In this document: positions 1 to 6,128 of the stretch, one piece after another | How the letters are laid out: each line of letters starts with the position of its first letter | Position numbering within the stretch: position 1 is the stretch's first letter | Source of the DNA: Azoarcus sp. | GTDB taxonomy: Bacteria; Pseudomonadota; Gammaproteobacteria; Burkholderiales; Rhodocyclaceae | Length of the DNA stretch: 7,811 nt | Assembly: GCA_031259795.1 (NCBI GenBank) | Contig: JAIRLA010000280.1 | Location: 1-7,811, forward strand | Direction: 5' to 3' | The notes under the pieces: generated by a model | Databases searched by the model: none | The model's input: only the letters and a program-made list of their open reading frames with translations | What the model was told of the DNA's origin: nothing | Position numbers and translations under genes: made by a program

Positions 1-1
1 C

Positions 2-109
2 TTGGCCATGCTCGAAACGCTCGAACACTATTCCCCGGCACAACTCAGGGGCTTCGCCAATTCCGTCCTGCATGATCCGCAGAACAGCTGGGGGGTTGGG
101 GATGTGTAG
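2..109 (+). CDS. 3' end of an unidentified gene (partial at window edge)
   Basis: This frame is open from the window edge to a TAG at 107-109 and reads LAMLETLEHYSPAQLRGFANS and onward, ending in SWGVGDV. Its codon choice (mostly G or C in third position) looks more like real coding than the overlapping frame that leads into the ferric-reductase fragment. I do not recognise the product. It could be the tail of a mobile-element gene or another gene inserted into the reductase, or chance. The start lies outside the window. It ends about ten bases before recognisable ferric-reductase homology begins in another frame, so a rearrangement joint near 107-120 is likely. Confidence 0.3.
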   Translation: MAMLETLEHYSPAQLRGFANSVLHDPQNSWGVGDV

Positions 110-563
110 ATACCTATGCACGCTCAAGGCGGGAGACCCCGCCACGGTCGAGGGGCCTTATGGCCGCTTCCGCTTCGAGAGCGACAAACCGCGTCAAATC
201 TGGGTGGCGGGCGGCATCGGCATCACGCCTTTCATGGCGCGCATGGAAGAACTCGCCCGCCAGAGCCGGACGGAAGCGGCGGGCACGGTGGATTTGTTCT
301 ACAGCACGAAAACGCCGGACGAAACATTCATCGAACGCCTGCGCGGACTGGCCAGGGCCGCCGGGGTGGCGCTGCACCTGATCGCCAGCGAACGCGACGG
401 CAAGCTCGACTCCGCGCGTCTGTGCGAGGAAGTGCCGGGATGGCGGGACGCTTCGCTATGGTTCTGCGGCCCGGCGGGATTCGGCCACGCTTTGCGGCAC
501 GGTCTGGCCAGGCGCGGTTTCAGTCTCGGCGATTTCCATCAGGAATTGTTCGACATGCGCTGA
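72..563 (+). CDS. Ferric-reductase-like flavoprotein, C-terminal NAD(P)H-binding fragment (5'-truncated, probable remnant)
   Basis: The 163-residue reading is the C-terminal half of a ferredoxin-NADP reductase-type domain, as in predicted ferric reductases that move electrons from NAD(P)H via FAD to membrane haem. Visible marks are TLKAGDPATVEGPYGRF (about 17-33, end of the FAD domain), the nucleotide-binding GGIGITPF (47-54), the FCGPAGFG motif (131-138) and the typical closing FHQELFDMR (155-163). Missing are the N-terminal haem-binding membrane domain and the FAD-binding RxYS region; family members usually run to 400 residues or more. The ATG at 72 has no good ribosome site, and the first 16 residues do not look like the family. 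The frame stays open to the window edge, so the true 5' end cannot be fixed. I infer a truncated or rearranged gene. The function of the domain is fairly certain; activity of the product is doubtful. It converges on the M48 gene with a 24-base gap. Confidence 0.7.
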   Translation: MIRRTAGGLGMCRYLCTLKAGDPATVEGPYGRFRFESDKPRQIWVAGGIGITPFMARMEELARQSRTEAAGTVDLFYSTKTPDETFIERLRGLARAAGVALHLIASERDGKLDSARLCEEVPGWRDASLWFCGPAGFGHALRHGLARRGFSLGDFHQELFDMR

Positions 564-587
564 CCGGCAGGCCGATTGCAAACCGCG

Positions 588-1709
588 TCAACGATCCGCG
601 CTTTCCGGATTCTCCCGCAATCGCCGGATGCGCTCGCCGGTACCGGGGTGTGAAGAGAGCCAATCCAGGTACTTTTCAATGCCGTCTTCGTTTTCCTTTT
701 CTTCGCCGCCAGCGGTGTTCCCGGCGCCGTTCTTTTCCCCGGCGTTGTCCGTCGTCTCCGTCCCGCGCCGCTTTGCCTGATAGAAACGGTCCAGCCTTTC
801 CAGCGCGTTGGCGAGCAGGACGGGGGATTTACCTTGGCGGCGGAGCAGGATGGCCGCGTAGTCATCGGCTTCGCGCTCCATGTCGCGCGAATAGCCGGAA
901 TTGAGCATCGCGGTGCTGATGGCGACGGCGGCATAGGAAATGTCGCCAAGCCAGGCGGCGGCGGCGGCGGCGATCACCGAGGACTGGATGAGTCGGCGGG
1001 CGCCGTGACGTTTGCTGAGGTGGCCCAGTTCGTGGGCGAGGATGGCGAAAATTTCTTCATCGTCGTCGTGCAGCCGCACCAGTTCGTCGAACAGCACGAT
1101 CTGTCCGCCGGGGAACGCGAAAGCGTTGGGCCCGATCCGGGGCGCGGCGCGGAAGTTGAGGGCAAGCCGATCACCGAAAGGAGCGAGATCGGGGTCGGCG
1201 GCGGCCAGCGTCTGGAAACCCTCCGATAATTTCCGCCGCCGCTCTTCCGGCAGGGTGGAAGGCTTGAGCAGGGAGCCATCCAGTTGCGCCAGAGCCGCCT
1301 CGGAGATCGAGTGCATGGCGCTGATCGGTACGTGCGGGGCGATGACTTTCGCGCCCCATGGCAATCCCCAGAAATAGCATGCGACCAGGGTCAGGAAGAT
1401 CGCGCCCAGGCAGATGAGCGCCCAGCGCCAGCGGCCTTGCAGGCGCACGGCGACCGGATTGCGATAGCCGAGCGCCGCGAGCAGCGCGTCGAATTCAGGA
1501 CCTTGCCCGGCCTCGCAGAACGCATCGCCGCCCGCGAAACGCAGGGTGCGCGGCGCGTTTCCCTGCGGCTCGGAGACGCGGATGTCCGCGACGGGAATGA
1601 TGCGCATGCCATCCGGGCTGTCGAGCAGCAGGCAACCCTCGCCCGCCGCCAGGCTCACGGAATGGCGGCGCGAACTGTGTCCGTCGAAGTAATGGGCGTC
1701 CAGGGGCAT
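588..1709 (-). CDS. M48 family zinc metallopeptidase, membrane-anchored
   Basis: The product has 373 residues. An N-terminal soluble domain (1-92, starting MPLDAHYFDGHSSRRH) is of the kind that precedes many bacterial M48 peptidases. One membrane helix follows (about 97-117). The catalytic region carries the zinc motif HELGH (226-230), with His226 and His230 as ligands and Glu227 as the base. The third ligand is Glu280 in MEREADDYA, followed by the conserved SSHPGTGERIRRLRE (352-366) near the C-terminus. A second hydrophobic stretch (about 243-270) follows the HELGH helix, as is usual in M48. A charged low-complexity insert (about 313-345, rich in E, K, N and G) interrupts the end of the domain. 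All key residues are present, so it should be active. By family (HtpX/BepA/LoiP relatives) it probably cleaves misfolded or surplus envelope proteins; the substrate is unknown. The catalytic domain probably faces the periplasm. It starts 9 bases after the DUF898 stop, so it is co-transcribed; its own Shine-Dalgarno (GTAAAG) is weak and it may depend on translational coupling. Confidence 0.95.
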   Translation of the reverse strand: MPLDAHYFDGHSSRRHSVSLAAGEGCLLLDSPDGMRIIPVADIRVSEPQGNAPRTLRFAGGDAFCEAGQGPEFDALLAALGYRNPVAVRLQGRWRWALICLGAIFLTLVACYFWGLPWGAKVIAPHVPISAMHSISEAALAQLDGSLLKPSTLPEERRRKLSEGFQTLAAADPDLAPFGDRLALNFRAAPRIGPNAFAFPGGQIVLFDELVRLHDDDEEIFAILAHELGHLSKRHGARRLIQSSVIAAAAAAWLGDISYAAVAISTAMLNSGYSRDMEREADDYAAILLRRQGKSPVLLANALERLDRFYQAKRRGTETTDNAGEKNGAGNTAGGEEKENEDGIEKYLDWLSSHPGTGERIRRLRENPESADR

Positions 1710-1718
1710 GTCTTTACA

Positions 1719-3026
1719 TCACAAGGAGATATCGAAATCGAAGATGTCGGCGATCTCCTCGCCGATTGCGCTCTGCTCTTTTGCGGCGCCAGCGGCGAAA
1801 TCATCGAAATCGCCGGCGGTGAGCACGGCGGTATGGCTGGCGCGATAACGGGCAAGCCTGACTTTGGCCCACGGCCAATAAAGACCGAGGGTGAGGAACA
1901 TGAACAGGCCATTGCTGGCGGCAACCTTGCAAATGCCCCAGAACGCTTGATCCCCTTTGAAAGCATGCGTGTCCAGCCGGGTATTGTTCCAGACCAGATT
2001 GGCGGTGAGCGCCGCGAAATAGGCTTGCTGTACCGAAATGGCCATGATGTAGGCCAGGGCAACCATTACTCCAATGGCGATTCCTCCTCCAGGACGCCCA
2101 AGCGCGCCCATTACCGTAAATCCCTGTGCGACCATGAATCCGATCAACGCGAACACAAGTACCAGTACCACGCCAATGAGCGCGGGCGTCAGCACAAAAG
2201 CGCGCAGAAAAACTCCGTAAAAAGACCGGAGTTTGAAGTGGCTCTCGAAGCGGGAAGCGCCAAAGGCGAGATGGTCGAGTTGGAAGCGTTTGAAACGGTG
2301 CAGGAGCATGGGCATCAGCAGAAGCATCAGTAAAAAGAGGCCGCCGATCATCGAGGACATTTCCCCTGGACGGATTCTCCCTTCAGCGCCCATCACGCCG
2401 ACATAGGCTATCGCCCAGCCGAGAAAGATCAGCGCGATGAAGGGCGCGAGATATGTCTTGCACAACCCCTTGTACGTGCCGTGAAAGTCGAAATGCAGGC
2501 CGCGAAACGAAGTATTGCGGCTGCGGAAGATGAAAGAGCGGATCATCATCCAGGGAATGAACGGCGAGAGCGCGAGCACGACCGGATAATAAAAGGCATG
2601 CGCCGTATGATCGACCAGCCACAGGCCGGCAACGAACGCAACGGCGATGATGCGCCCCTTGAGGATGGATTTCGGATTGCCGTGGTAATCGAAACCGCTG
2701 CCATCGAGCAAGGTATTGCGATGGAAATACTGCTCGCGCCGCACCTTGGCCCATGCCGAATAAATCCCGAGGGTCAGGACGCTGAGCAACAGATTGACGA
2801 TCCATATACGGAAATACTCGCCGCCCGAGCCGGTGAACTGCAAGCGATACACAACGGTTTCCCCCGCTTCTTTCTCGGCCTTTTCACGCGCGCCGCGCTT
2901 TTTTTCCAATTCCTCTTCCGCAATGGGCCTGGCTTCGTCGCTGAACATACCGACATCCAGCCGTCTGGCGATTTCTTCCTCCTCCATTACGGAAATATTT
3001 TTCCTCAATACATCGGTGTCATTCAT
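1719..3026 (-). CDS. DUF898 (YjgN-type) polytopic inner-membrane protein
   Basis: The product has 435 residues. A soluble, highly charged helical N-terminus (1-57, with EEEEIARRLDVGMFSDEA) precedes a DUF898 membrane domain. The domain signature occurs twice: LTLGIYSAWAKVRREQY (84-100) and LTLGLYWPWAKVRLARY (378-394). This marks an internal duplication. Smaller repeated elements (FDYHGNP, FDFHGTYKGLCK, FKGDQAFWGICK) recur between the hydrophobic helices. About eight membrane segments are expected (for example 72-90, 126-140, 146-162, 193-212, 226-242, 274-300, 318-340, 368-384). The molecular function of DUF898 is unknown. A longer in-frame start at 3155 exists, but the ATG at 3026 has a good ribosome site (GGAAAGGA, 6-base spacing) and the 43 extra residues are low-complexity and unlike the family, so I chose 3026. 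The downstream partner is the M48 peptidase, 9 bases away. Such pairing is, from memory, recurrent in proteobacteria and suggests a shared envelope role. Confidence 0.93.
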   Translation of the reverse strand: MNDTDVLRKNISVMEEEEIARRLDVGMFSDEARPIAEEELEKKRGAREKAEKEAGETVVYRLQFTGSGGEYFRIWIVNLLLSVLTLGIYSAWAKVRREQYFHRNTLLDGSGFDYHGNPKSILKGRIIAVAFVAGLWLVDHTAHAFYYPVVLALSPFIPWMMIRSFIFRSRNTSFRGLHFDFHGTYKGLCKTYLAPFIALIFLGWAIAYVGVMGAEGRIRPGEMSSMIGGLFLLMLLLMPMLLHRFKRFQLDHLAFGASRFESHFKLRSFYGVFLRAFVLTPALIGVVLVLVFALIGFMVAQGFTVMGALGRPGGGIAIGVMVALAYIMAISVQQAYFAALTANLVWNNTRLDTHAFKGDQAFWGICKVAASNGLFMFLTLGLYWPWAKVRLARYRASHTAVLTAGDFDDFAAGAAKEQSAIGEEIADIFDFDISL

Positions 3027-3032
3027 TGAATA

Positions 3033-3040
3033 TCCTTTCC
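3033..3040 (-). promoter_or_regulatory. Ribosome binding site deciding the DUF898 start
   Basis: On the minus strand this reads GGAAAGGA, six bases before the ATG at 3026. It supports that start over the in-frame ATG 129 bases upstream, which has no comparable site. Confidence 0.7.
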
Positions 3041-3350
3041 ACGATATGAAGCGTATTCGGGGCGAGACGCCCGGAACAAAAACGCTTGCCGGCGATTTCC
3101 TTGCCGCCGCCGCACCGCGCTTCTTTTTCCCGCGCAACGCCGACGATGAGTCCATCGATTCTACCAGCGGCGGGCGCGGGCAAGTATATCCGCCGCGGAG
3201 GCCGCCCGCCGCGCCTCGTCGAACTCAAACCGCCACCCCCGGAAATCGACCATCCGCCGCTTCGTTCCGCATGGTCGAGCCTCCTCCAGCCTTCGGCCAT
3301 CCTTGCCGCGGGCGCCGGAACACGCCACCCGTCTTGTATTTGAGCGCCAA

Positions 3351-3375
3351 GCCAATAAGATTGGCGATATATACT
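3351..3375 (+). promoter_or_regulatory. Candidate promoter with overlapping operator-like palindrome
   Basis: TATACT at 3370-3375 matches the sigma-70 -10 consensus at five of six positions and lies about 57 bases before the zinc-ribbon start codon. The expected -35 zone has no good TTGACA-like hexamer. Instead a perfect 6-bp-arm palindrome, GCCAAT-AAG-ATTGGC (3351-3365), ends four bases before the -10. A poor -35 replaced by a palindrome is typical of an activator or repressor site. The regulator is unknown. Confidence 0.45.
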
Positions 3376-3432
3376 GATGCGCGTCGAAACCGGAATCCAT
3401 TTTCAAACTCGTTTTTTCACGACAGGTGATTC

Positions 3433-4476
3433 ATGTTCTGCACATCCTGCGGGGCCAACCTGGGAACACGCTCCCTCAAGTTCTGTCTGCAATGCGGCGC
3501 GCCGCTCAAGCCGCGCGCCGATGCCCCCGCGGCGGCGGAAGCCGGGCCGTCCGCCGCCGCGTCCCTGGAAACGGACGCGCCGGTCGAGCCGGTCTCGCCG
3601 CCATCCGGCCCGCTGGCATGGGATACCGCTGATTTCCTGGACGTATTGCGCATCCCCGAAACCGGAACGGGGGGGGGCGATGCCCCGTGGGAGGACAGGT
3701 ACGCCAGCGAGTCCGCGCCGCCGCCCGCTTCCCGGGATACGGGCATCGGCGGCGCCGTGGCGATCGGTATCGTCTGCGCCGTCCTGGCCGCGACGGCGGG
3801 AGGCGCATGGTGGTTCTTCAGCCAGCCGGAAGCGCCGACGACAACGACGACCACCATCCTCCCGCCGCATGATCCGGCCACCGGGGACGATAACGACGCC
3901 TCGGCGCTTGCCACGGAAACGAGCGGCGGGGAGGCCGAAACCATACAACCGCCCCAGACCGGGGCGACAACGGAGCCATCACAAGTAACGAAGCTCGGTT
4001 CTTTGCCGGAAAACCAGCGCATCAAGGGGCACAACAACCCGAACATCCAGCCCGTCATCGACACGGCGCCGCATTCCCACTCGTCATCCACCGCCCCCAA
4101 ACAAACGGAACACGTCACACCTTCGTCTTCTTCGCACACTGTTTCCAGGCAACCCGACTTTTCTTCCGCGCAATCCACACAATCCGGCCAATCCATTGTG
4201 CCTCCCGTACAATCCGGCCAATTTGAAATCTCCGGACAATCCGGCGCCATCACAGCGCCCGAAATTCCCGACCCCCCCGCGCACACGGAACCGCGCCAGG
4301 CCCCGCCGACAAGAATTGCGACAGGGAACCGGCGCCATTCAGAACCTCCCTGGCTCAACCAGATGCGCGAGGATTTGGAAAACTGCGCAGACTTTTTTTG
4401 CCGGGAAAACGTGCGCAAGGCGCGTTGCAAGGGCCGCTGGAAAAGCCTGCCCGAATGCAAGAGCGCGGCGCTTTGA
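3433..4476 (+). CDS. Zinc-ribbon, single-pass membrane protein with Cys-rich C-terminal domain
   Basis: The product has 347 residues. The start is supported by AGGTG five bases upstream. The N-terminus is a zinc ribbon, CTSC at 3-6 and CLQC at 18-21. An Ala/Pro-rich linker follows, then one membrane helix (about 105-129, GGAVAIGIVCAVLAATAGGAWWFF). Next comes a long low-complexity Thr/Ser/Pro/Gln region (about 134-300) with a threonine run and three QSGQ-like repeats. The C-terminal piece (about 306-343) holds four cysteines, C318, C323, C332 and C342, in the pattern LENCADFFCRENVRKARC then W..LPEC. It resembles a small Cys motif that I recall from C-termini of betaproteobacterial zinc-ribbon proteins, in which the cysteines could form disulfides. 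The expected topology is zinc ribbon in the cytoplasm and Cys domain in the periplasm, which would couple the two sides of the membrane; this is inference. A run of nine G (3669-3677) lies in the coding frame. The next gene follows after 107 bases on the same strand. Confidence 0.88.
   Translation: MFCTSCGANLGTRSLKFCLQCGAPLKPRADAPAAAEAGPSAAASLETDAPVEPVSPPSGPLAWDTADFLDVLRIPETGTGGGDAPWEDRYASESAPPPASRDTGIGGAVAIGIVCAVLAATAGGAWWFFSQPEAPTTTTTTILPPHDPATGDDNDASALATETSGGEAETIQPPQTGATTEPSQVTKLGSLPENQRIKGHNNPNIQPVIDTAPHSHSSSTAPKQTEHVTPSSSSHTVSRQPDFSSAQSTQSGQSIVPPVQSGQFEISGQSGAITAPEIPDPPAHTEPRQAPPTRIATGNRRHSEPPWLNQMREDLENCADFFCRENVRKARCKGRWKSLPECKSAAL
4179..4245 (+). repeat. Short in-frame direct repeats (ACAATCCGGC units)
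   Basis: ACAATCCGGCCAAT occurs exactly at 4179-4192 and 4209-4222 (30 bases apart). ACAATCCGGC recurs at 4236-4245 (27 bases on). Spacings are multiples of three, giving repeated QSGQ peptides in the periplasmic linker of the zinc-ribbon protein. They look like products of local duplication in a low-complexity linker. Confidence 0.7.
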
Positions 4477-4496
4477 ATTTCCGGCAAAAGCCATGC

Positions 4497-4519
4497 GGCG
4501 GCGCCCGGAACGCGCCGCC
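4497..4519 (+). other. GC-rich hairpin between the two zinc-ribbon genes
   Basis: GGCGGCGC (4497-4504) and GCGCCGCC (4512-4519) are perfect 8-bp arms around a 7-base loop. An outer AAAGCC (4487-4492) and GGCTTT (4529-4534) could extend the structure. No T-run follows, so it is not a canonical intrinsic terminator. It may cause partial termination or stabilise the upstream mRNA, giving unequal expression of the two genes. Confidence 0.5.
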
Positions 4520-4583
4520 ACGAAAAGCGGCTTTCCAGACCAGAATCCACCTCACGACAAATCCTTGACCGCGGGAGATACAA

Positions 4584-5777
4584 ATGAATCAAGACCAGCC
4601 GGAACCGGGCGTCCGTTACGGAGACCTGCTGCGGATCACCGAAGCGTTGCGCAACGAGAAAGCCCTGTTCATTCTTCTCGTCACCGGCCTGCTGACGGGC
4701 GCGCTGGCGTTCATGGGCTCCATGCTCGCCACGCCCGGCTCATCCTTCCTGACGGCGGCCTTGCTGATTTTCCTGGCCTTGCTGATATTTCCCGTGGGAG
4801 GCTCCGCCGCCGGCCTGCTGCTCATGGATCAAGCGCGCGGGCAGCAACCGCGTGACCTGCACAAAGCCGTGATCGACGGCATCTTCGCCGCCCTGCGCAT
4901 CTTCACAGTGTCCCTGATCGGCATCGCGGTCGTGATGATTTTCTACATCCTGCTCAGCCTGCTGCTTTTCCTGTGCAAAATCCCGGCGGCGGGGCCGGTG
5001 CTCCACGCCGTGCTTTTCCCCGCCCTGGTCGTGCTGGCCGGCCTGCTGCTTTTCAGCCTCTATGTGGCCCTGTCGATGGCGGGCCCCGCCATCTGGAGCG
5101 GCGCAACCATCGCCAACGCCCTCGCCATGCTCTGGCGCATCGCCACCAGCCGCATCGCGGAACTGCTGGCCAGTCTGTTCCTGCTCATCCTGCTGCTCTG
5201 GCTGGCCGGCTCCGTCGCAGGCGGCATCATCCTGTCCGGCTACTACATCGTCCTGAACGCATCGACATCCATCCTGGGCGGCTCGCCGCTCGACGCGATC
5301 AACCTCGCCGCCCTTTCCGGCGACGGCCCGCATGCGCTGGCGGTCAGATTCGGCACCATGACCGTGCTGGTGCTGGTGTGCACCATCCTGCTGGCCATGA
5401 CCATGATGGGGCTGAACCTGATCTACCTGCGAGTGACCGAAGACCCGGAGACCCGCCGCGCCCGCGCCCAGGCACAAGCGGGAGAGCGCTGGCAGAAAAT
5501 AGAGCCGACCATCCAGCCCGGCGCGGAACCGGCGATCCCGCCTGCCGCCACGGGCGGCGCCGCTGGCAAAGCTCCGGACATACTGGCGTCGATCATCGCG
5601 GCGGCAACGCCCTCCCCCGCAATTCCCAAACCCGCGCCCGCCGTCCTCGCCCCCGAGCCCACGCTCGCGCCCGAACCCGCCGCCGCAGTCCCGCCGCCGC
5701 TCTGCCCTCATTGCCAGGCGCCCCTCCAGCCCGGTAGCCGTTTCTGCGGCGAATGCGGCGGCAAGGTCCCGGGCTGA
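4584..5777 (+). CDS. Polytopic membrane protein with C-terminal zinc ribbon
   Basis: The product has 397 residues. The start is supported by GGGAG (4573-4577) six bases upstream. A short soluble N-terminus (YGDLLRITEALRNEK) is followed by about six or seven hydrophobic segments: 27-48, 54-80 (possibly split), 101-131, 138-166, 194-224 and 256-282. An Ala/Pro-rich linker (about 309-372, with the repeated APEPTLAPEPAAAVPPP) leads to a C-terminal zinc ribbon, CPHC at 374-377 and CGEC at 388-391. I do not recognise a named family for the membrane part. It looks like the broad class of uncharacterised bacterial integral membrane proteins with terminal zinc ribbons. Its zinc ribbon has the same CxxC-CxxC design as the upstream protein but at the opposite end. 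Gene order and spacing suggest co-transcription with the upstream gene, possibly tempered by the hairpin at 4497-4519. Function is unknown. Confidence 0.88.
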   Translation: MNQDQPEPGVRYGDLLRITEALRNEKALFILLVTGLLTGALAFMGSMLATPGSSFLTAALLIFLALLIFPVGGSAAGLLLMDQARGQQPRDLHKAVIDGIFAALRIFTVSLIGIAVVMIFYILLSLLLFLCKIPAAGPVLHAVLFPALVVLAGLLLFSLYVALSMAGPAIWSGATIANALAMLWRIATSRIAELLASLFLLILLLWLAGSVAGGIILSGYYIVLNASTSILGGSPLDAINLAALSGDGPHALAVRFGTMTVLVLVCTILLAMTMMGLNLIYLRVTEDPETRRARAQAQAGERWQKIEPTIQPGAEPAIPPAATGGAAGKAPDILASIIAAATPSPAIPKPAPAVLAPEPTLAPEPAAAVPPPLCPHCQAPLQPGSRFCGECGGKVPG

Positions 5778-5810
5778 AGGGCTACGCGCCGGATGGAACG
5801 ACGCCCTCTC

Positions 5811-5839
5811 CCGCCCTTCGACCGCCCTTCGACCGCCCT
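5811..5839 (+). repeat. 11-bp tandem repeat, about 2.6 copies
   Basis: CCGCCCTTCGA occurs at 5811-5821 and 5822-5832, followed by a partial CCGCCCT (5833-5839). It lies just past the end of the polytopic zinc-ribbon gene. Confidence 0.8.
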
Positions 5840-5863
5840 CCCCGGCCTGTACATGGAGGGGCG
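5834..5863 (+). other. Imperfect GC hairpin downstream of the zinc-ribbon operon
   Basis: CGCCCTCC (5834-5841) can pair with GGAGGGGCG (5855-5863), with one bulged G and a 13-base loop. There is no T-tract. It could mark the 3' end of the operon mRNA, but this is weak evidence. Confidence 0.35.
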
Positions 5864-5896
5864 AGGGGAAGTGGAAGTCATCGGAATAAAAAAGTG

Positions 5897-5925
5897 TTGC
5901 ATGCCGAAAATTAAGCGTATAGACT
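5897..5925 (+). promoter_or_regulatory. Candidate promoter in AT-richer patch
   Basis: TTGCAT (5897-5902) lies 15 bases before TATAGA (5918-5923) and 17 bases before TAGACT (5920-5925). The matches to consensus are moderate. The surrounding 40 bases are clearly AT-richer than their flanks. Transcription would start near 5932 and run into the intrinsic terminator at 6088-6128. Confidence 0.35.
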
Positions 5926-5966
5926 CATCCGCATTTTCCGATACGACATTGTTTTCGGCGGATGAG
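5924..5966 (+). repeat. Inverted repeat with perfect 9-bp arms
   Basis: CTCATCCGC (5924-5932) and GCGGATGAG (5958-5966) are exact reverse complements, 25 bases apart. The left arm overlaps the candidate -10/start region, so it could be a looping operator. As RNA it could form a stem at the 5' end of a leader. Confidence 0.65.
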
Positions 5967-6087
5967 GGGATAAAAAGTGATAGTTCATGACGAACGGGTG
6001 GACGGACGGCTACCCTTGCCCGCTTGAGCCTTTCCTGACGAGCGTGCGCTTCCATTCCCGGCATCCGCTTCACCCACAAGAAACACG

Positions 6088-6128
6088 AAAAAAATCCCTC
6101 GCGGTCCTTGGCCGCGGGGGATTTTTTT
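6088..6128 (+). terminator. Strong intrinsic terminator (sequence allows both directions)
   Basis: A-run 6088-6094, then TCCCTCGCGG (6095-6104), loop TCCTTGG (6105-6111), CCGCGGGGGA (6112-6121), then seven T (6122-6128). The GC-rich stem has 10 bp including one T-G wobble, and pairing continues through the A/T runs. The T-tract follows immediately. The A-run on the other side gives a T-tract for minus-strand transcripts. It lies 310 bases past the zinc-ribbon operon and 72 bases before the next gene's start. Confidence 0.9.

Larger units (their letters stand above)
3027..3432. other. Divergent intergenic region between DUF898 operon and zinc-ribbon gene
   Basis: These 406 bases separate two divergent genes. 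Next to the + strand gene lie a candidate -10 and a palindrome, listed separately. For the minus-strand operon I see no convincing promoter: TTGTTC with GAATAC 16 bases further on, about 40 bases before the start, is only a weak match. The middle (3160-3300) is very GC-rich and holds short open frames on both strands. The best is a 15-codon minus-strand ORF at 3225-3272 preceded by a GGAGGAGG, for which I can name no product. No tRNA or other structured RNA is recognisable. Confidence 0.5.

Noticed and set aside
564..587. Intrinsic terminator between the convergent reductase and M48 genes
   Set aside because: The 24-base gap has no stem of useful length and no T-run.
116..904. 262-codon + strand open frame
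   Set aside because: It overlaps the ferric-reductase fragment and the antisense of the M48 gene. Its composition (Arg/Pro/Gly-rich) is typical of a shadow frame in GC-rich DNA.
1284..2333. 349-codon + strand open frame
   Set aside because: It is antisense to the M48 and DUF898 genes, both of which have clear family motifs. It has no domain or signal of its own.
3027..3155. 43-residue N-terminal extension of the DUF898 protein
   Set aside because: It has no ribosome site at the upstream ATG and a low-complexity Lys/Arg/Ala translation. A good ribosome site exists at the 3026 start.
4740..5711. 323-codon minus-strand open frame
   Set aside because: It is antisense to the polytopic zinc-ribbon gene. 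Its Gly/Arg/Asp/His/Gln-rich translation mirrors hydrophobic codons on the other strand.
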